64,000 bases of DNA from CAVYHJ01 sp963768165 [NCBI: uncultured bacterium] (lineage in GTDB: Bacteria; UBP4; UBA4092): assembly GCA_963768165.1 (NCBI GenBank), contig CAVYHJ010000026.1, forward strand, positions 682,001 through 746,000, in the 5' to 3' direction. A model generated the notes under the pieces. It saw nothing but the letters and a program-made list of their open reading frames with translations, was not told the origin of the DNA and searched no databases. Of this stretch, positions 60,298-64,000 are shown piece after piece. Positions within the stretch are counted from its first letter, which is position 1, and the number at the start of each line of letters is the position of its first letter. The translations under genes were made by a program, and so were the position numbers.

Positions 60298-61875
60298 ATG
60301 AATGATCCCGCAGTTCTCGAGAAATCGTTTTATCTCCAGTTTGATTCCATTTGCAAAAATTTCCCCGGTGTTCGTGCCTTGGAAGATATCAGTTTTGGTG
60401 TAATGGAAGGCAGCGTCCACGCACTGGTCGGAGAGAACGGTGCTGGAAAATCGACATTACTAAAAATTCTTAGCGGTGCTTATCAGCCTGATGCTGGAAG
60501 GATATTACTAAATGGTAAATCTTATATATTTCGTTCTACGGCGGAAGCCATTAAAGCCGGAATAGCGGTCATTTACCAAGAACTGCACTTGGTTTCTGAC
60601 ATGACAGTAGCGGAAAATCTTTATATAGGCCATTATCCCAATCATCTGGGAATTTTAGACAAAAAGAAACTCTGGGATGATTCCCAAGAACAATTAAATA
60701 GATTAGGTGAAGAGATCGATCCGGGAATGAACGTGGGGCGGCTTTCCATTGCCCAGCGCCAAATGGTAGAAATCGCCAAAGCCCTAACTCGGGGGGTAAA
60801 AATAATTGCTTTCGATGAACCCACCAGCAGTCTGTCCGATTCTGAAATCAAGCGATTATTTCGGATTATCCGTGAATTGAAACAGCAGGGACATGTAATT
60901 CTTTATGTTTCCCATCGGATGGAAGAAATATTTGAGATTTGCGATAAAGTAACCGTTTTTCGCGATGGGAAATTGGTGGAAACTTTTGAGTCTATAGAAG
61001 GTGTAACACGGGATATTCTTATTAACCGGATGGTCGGAAGGGATATTCATGATATTTACAATTATCAACCTCGTCCGCAAGAGGAAGTTGCTCTCGAAGT
61101 AAATAAATTAACGGGATACGGCTTATCCGAACCCGCTTCTTTCTCTATGTCGAAAGGAGAGATTCTTGGATTTTTTGGTTTGGTAGGAGCGGGACGAAGT
61201 GAATTATTGCGATTGATTTATGGTGCCCGGAGAAAAACCGGAGGATCGGTGAAACTCTATGGAAATGAAATTGAGATGGATGCGCCTTCAGATGCCATTA
61301 GGGAAGGTATTGTATTCTGTTCGGAAGACCGAAAAAAGGAAGGGGTCATTGCTGTCCGCTCCGTTCTTGAAAATGTGAACTTAAGTGCCCGGCGTTTGCA
61401 TTCCTATTCTAGTTTTTTCATTCAGGAAGATTGGGAAAAAGAGAATGCCACTCAAAAGATTTCCCAGTTAAATATTAAAACCCCTTCATTACAACAATTA
61501 ACCGGTTATCTCTCCGGCGGTAACCAACAAAAAGTTATCCTGGCTCGATGGCTCTCAGAAAACATCAAAGTCATTTTACTTGATGAACCTACACGGGGTA
61601 TTGATATCGGCGCTAAAAATGAAATTTATCATATTATGTATGATTTGGCGAAAAAGGGGATTTGTATCATCATGGTATCTAGCGATCTTCCGGAAATAAT
61701 GGGGGTAGCAGACCGGATAATCGTCATGCGACAAGGTCGGATTGTCACAGAACTAAATCACGGGGAAGCAGGTATTTCATACCATCTCTTAGAAGAAAAA
61801 ATCCTGAAACTGGCATTGCCGGATGACCGCACACTCTCTTTATCAAGAAAGGTGAATGAGAAACATTATGAATAA
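60298..61875 (+). CDS. araG: Sugar ABC transporter ATPase, AraG/MglA-like
   Basis: 525 aa with two ABC modules. Module 1: GENGAGKST, Q-loop YQELHLV, signature LSIAQRQM, Walker B IIAFDEPTSSLSD. Module 2: degenerate Walker A GLVGAGRSEL, signature LSGGNQQK and LLDEPTRGID. This is the sugar-importer CUT2 type. It overlaps the permease gene. Confidence 0.94.
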   Translation: MNDPAVLEKSFYLQFDSICKNFPGVRALEDISFGVMEGSVHALVGENGAGKSTLLKILSGAYQPDAGRILLNGKSYIFRSTAEAIKAGIAVIYQELHLVSDMTVAENLYIGHYPNHLGILDKKKLWDDSQEQLNRLGEEIDPGMNVGRLSIAQRQMVEIAKALTRGVKIIAFDEPTSSLSDSEIKRLFRIIRELKQQGHVILYVSHRMEEIFEICDKVTVFRDGKLVETFESIEGVTRDILINRMVGRDIHDIYNYQPRPQEEVALEVNKLTGYGLSEPASFSMSKGEILGFFGLVGAGRSELLRLIYGARRKTGGSVKLYGNEIEMDAPSDAIREGIVFCSEDRKKEGVIAVRSVLENVNLSARRLHSYSSFFIQEDWEKENATQKISQLNIKTPSLQQLTGYLSGGNQQKVILARWLSENIKVILLDEPTRGIDIGAKNEIYHIMYDLAKKGICIIMVSSDLPEIMGVADRIIVMRQGRIVTELNHGEAGISYHLLEEKILKLALPDDRTLSLSRKVNEKHYE

Positions 61876-62842
61876 AGATTCATTAAATCAAACCCATCAA
61901 CATAATATCGTCAGCATGATTTGGAATAAAGCCGGAATGTTATTGGTGTTGTTTTTACTATTTATTGGTTGTTCTCTATTCGTTACGGATTTCTTTACGT
62001 GGATCAATATGAAAGGTTTGGCATTGGCTGTCTCTACGACAGGAATGGTTTCCTGTACGATGTTATTCTGTCTGGCATCCGGAGATTTTGATTTATCCAT
62101 TGGTTCGGTGGTCGCCTGTGCGGGGGTACTAACGGCTGTGGTGATTAATGGAACAAATAGTCTGGGACTGGGTATTGTGGCAGGTTTGGTATTGGGAGGA
62201 ATTGTTGGTTTAATGAACGGAATCGTAGTAGCTAAATTGCACATCAATGCTTTGATCACTACATTGGCCACTATGCAGATTGTTCGTGGATTGGGATATA
62301 TTATTTCCAAAGGAATCGCCGTCGGTATAAGTGATGAAAGTTTTTTTGTATTGGGAAATTCACAACTACTGGGTATACCAACCCCAGTCTGGGTCACATT
62401 GATTTGTTTTATTATATTCGGGTATCTTCTCCGTTCCACTGTCTTTGGACGCAATACTCTTGCGGTTGGTGGGAACAAGGAAGCCGCTTACCTTGCCGGG
62501 ATTCATGTGGACCGTTTAAAAATAACAATATTTACCCTGCAAGGAATCATGGCGGCTTTTGCCGGGATTATATTAGCTTCTCGAATGACTAGCGGTCAGC
62601 CCATGGCTTCTCAGGGTTTTGAGTTGGAAGTAATTTCTGCTTGTGTTTTAGGTGGAGTTTCTTTGACTGGTGGGATAGGAACCATGTCTTTTGTGATAGC
62701 CGGCGTTCTAATCATGGGGATTGTTCAAAACTCCATGAATTTGTTAAATGTCCCGCCTTTTTATCAATATGTGGCACGTGGAATGATTCTTTTGTGTGCT
62801 GTACTCTTTGATCGATTTAAACAGAAAAGACAGATACTATAA
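61868..62842 (+). CDS. araH: Sugar ABC transporter permease, AraH-like
   Basis: 324 aa from ATG 61868 (an ATG at 61856 gives 4 more residues); the start overlaps araG by 8 nt. About ten helices. FDLSIGSVVACAGVLTA, the GGNKEAAYLAGIHV coupling loop and ISACVLGGVSLTGG are CUT2 permease markers. Confidence 0.9.
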   Translation: MNKDSLNQTHQHNIVSMIWNKAGMLLVLFLLFIGCSLFVTDFFTWINMKGLALAVSTTGMVSCTMLFCLASGDFDLSIGSVVACAGVLTAVVINGTNSLGLGIVAGLVLGGIVGLMNGIVVAKLHINALITTLATMQIVRGLGYIISKGIAVGISDESFFVLGNSQLLGIPTPVWVTLICFIIFGYLLRSTVFGRNTLAVGGNKEAAYLAGIHVDRLKITIFTLQGIMAAFAGIILASRMTSGQPMASQGFELEVISACVLGGVSLTGGIGTMSFVIAGVLIMGIVQNSMNLLNVPPFYQYVARGMILLCAVLFDRFKQKRQIL

Positions 62843-62859
62843 TAAAACGAGAAGATTTT

Positions 62860-64000
62860 TTATGATGCGTGTAATAGCTGCACGTTGGTTAGTGTTACAA
62901 TAGAGCCAGGATTAACAGTAATCTCATCATTGGAGATAGGTAATACTGTATTTTCATTATAGGGATCAACCACCTCGGATTCAGTAAATTTAACTCCTGA
63001 CCAAGAAACTCTCAGACGAATAGGTCGGAGTGAACGATTCAGTGCAACCAATGTCTCCTGGTTTTTCTTTCCCTCAAATGCCGTCACCTGTAAATCAGGG
63101 TCATCGCTAATTGCCTCGACCCGCGTCATTCCCTGATGTATCCGCCGGGAAAAAGCGCCGAATATTCGTAATTCTGAACTCGAAGCAGTTGGTACGAATC
63201 CATGCGTTTCATCGGGTACAAATAAAGAGCGGGTGGCACCGTAAGTCGGTTGAACGACGTTAAGCAAAGTCCAGCAGTAACAGATGGATACAGCGTTTGC
63301 CAATGCCAATTCTTTATGATACAACTGTCCCATTCCAAGAGCCACCCGATAACTATCCATTTGCAAGTCTGCTGAATTGACACAGACTTCAATGGATATA
63401 AACGGTTTGTCTCCCGCCACACTATTCCATTGCGCGATAATCGCATCGAAATCGTCCGGTTTGGTAAAGAAATTCTGATAGTCGTAAATATTGCTTGAAC
63501 TGTAGTCAATCGCCTTCCAAACTTCGGGTTTCTTGCGGAATGCCTTGGCTCGTTCGACACCTCCCGATAAATATCCGTCATTGCTCATGTGAATGCGAAC
63601 ATCTTGAAATCCTGCTTTATCCAGTGCTCTGCGAAGGGTTAAGGTCATTTTTTGCCACATTTCTGCAGTCTGTTTGATTTCATTTTGAATACCGACGATT
63701 TCCGGAGGGTAGCCGGTTCGTTCTTTTGAGACCTGACAATAACGTACCATTGCCTGGGCGTATTTATTAACATCATTTCCAATCCAACCGGGCAAAGCCC
63801 AGAACTCAAACCATGCCTGTCCACCAAGCTTGCGTATCGTTTTAATGTAGTTAAAATCACTCACCTCGCTGTTGGGGAAGTTATCACCGTAATAATGCGG
63901 TACCGCATCAGAGAGACGGTCCCAATTATCCATTGTTGGATGAAGTTGGTTGCCCATGGGGTATTCCCTCTGGATAAGAAGGTTGTATTCAGTGATAATT
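62860..64000 (-). CDS. GH30-like secreted glycoside hydrolase, 5' end outside window
   Basis: The frame stays open through 64000, with conserved-looking EYNLLIQREYPM before the ATG at 63957, so the gene begins outside. About 380 residues are visible: a TIM-barrel with acid/base E in VGIQNE and a nucleophile candidate in ISIEVCVN, then a C-terminal beta-sandwich (TSSSELRIFGAFSRRIHQG). The arrangement resembles clan GH-A family 30. It is convergent with the importer, 17 bp from its end, completing a glycan-use locus. Confidence 0.8.
   Translation of the reverse strand, partial: IITEYNLLIQREYPMGNQLHPTMDNWDRLSDAVPHYYGDNFPNSEVSDFNYIKTIRKLGGQAWFEFWALPGWIGNDVNKYAQAMVRYCQVSKERTGYPPEIVGIQNEIKQTAEMWQKMTLTLRRALDKAGFQDVRIHMSNDGYLSGGVERAKAFRKKPEVWKAIDYSSSNIYDYQNFFTKPDDFDAIIAQWNSVAGDKPFISIEVCVNSADLQMDSYRVALGMGQLYHKELALANAVSICYCWTLLNVVQPTYGATRSLFVPDETHGFVPTASSSELRIFGAFSRRIHQGMTRVEAISDDPDLQVTAFEGKKNQETLVALNRSLRPIRLRVSWSGVKFTESEVVDPYNENTVLPISNDEITVNPGSIVTLTNVQLLHAS

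Noticed and set aside
61897-62478. Long open frame antisense to the importer permease
   Set aside because: It mirrors the codon structure of the permease gene on the other strand and has no ribosome-binding site or family resemblance.
1-64000. CRISPR array, prophage or integrative element
   Set aside because: No regularly spaced direct repeats, phage structural genes, integrase or att-like duplication beside the tRNA were seen; the only mobile DNA is the IS5-family element, its relic and the dispersed palindromes.

Overview
This window looks like chromosome from an uncultured, moderately AT-rich, diderm bacterium. The diderm evidence is an LptE-type outer-membrane lipoprotein gene, several signal peptides and lipoproteins, and secreted glycosidases. 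Gene order is ordinary bacterial housekeeping (thrS-infC-rpmI-rplT, ribDE-ribBA-ribH-nusB, trpCFBA-accD-folC-pheS, one tRNA-Ala). The TGS-less ThrRS, the GreA fused to a long N-terminal domain, the Ser/Thr kinase with a beta-propeller sensor and the TGTCATTCTGAG-type palindromic repeats recall PVC/FCB-like or candidate-phylum genomes. I cannot assign a phylum from sequence alone. The region reads as a free-living anaerobe or facultative organism that meets nitric oxide, fluoride and plant-type polysaccharide.

Layout. 1-2223: the ychF 5' part (minus) and a divergent beta-CASP metallo-hydrolase. 2406-8350: a nitric-oxide defence island with a DUF542 protein, quinol NO reductase, a CRP/FNR (DNR-like) regulator, an NnrS-like fusion protein, a Cys-rich mini-protein and a hemerythrin-domain protein. 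Two FNR/DNR boxes sit at the same distance from their -10 elements. 8544-11590: thrS-infC-rpmI-rplT, with infC starting on ATC. 11604-20384 (minus): riboflavin genes, nusB, the sensor kinase and lptE in one operon with a clear promoter. 20610-24542: small unrelated genes, including a P-loop NTPase next to a 10-TM membrane protein.

24881-30842 is the most interesting part. Two fluoride riboswitches stand head to head in a ~180 bp intergenic region. The rightward one precedes crcB, a DUF190 gene, a cation/proton antiporter and a universal stress protein, and carries an intrinsic terminator. The leftward one precedes a dynamin-like GTPase, a DUF6062-type zinc/coiled-coil protein and a TPR protein. 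This suggests a fluoride-induced membrane-remodelling or GTPase module that I do not know as a described fluoride-resistance system.

30847-33062: a zinc ribbon, a macro-domain protein, a small secreted repeat protein and a Nudix hydrolase. 33146-41158: trpC, trpF, trpB, trpA, accD, folC, pheS, a Trbp111-like protein and tRNA-Ala(CGC). Palindromic repeats interrupt the trp genes, and one is translated as the TrpB N-terminus. 41206-49707: a receiver protein, the GreA fusion, a DUF885 peptidase, and an ABC-2 exporter operon with an NtrC-type regulator. 49825-51027: an intact IS5-family element. 51231-53376: hairpins, a ParB-like protein, a small membrane protein and a GNAT. 53629-64000: a glycan-use locus with GH27 alpha-galactosidase, GH2 beta-galactosidase, AraFGH-like ABC importer and a truncated GH30-like hydrolase, plausibly for galactose/arabinose-rich polymers.
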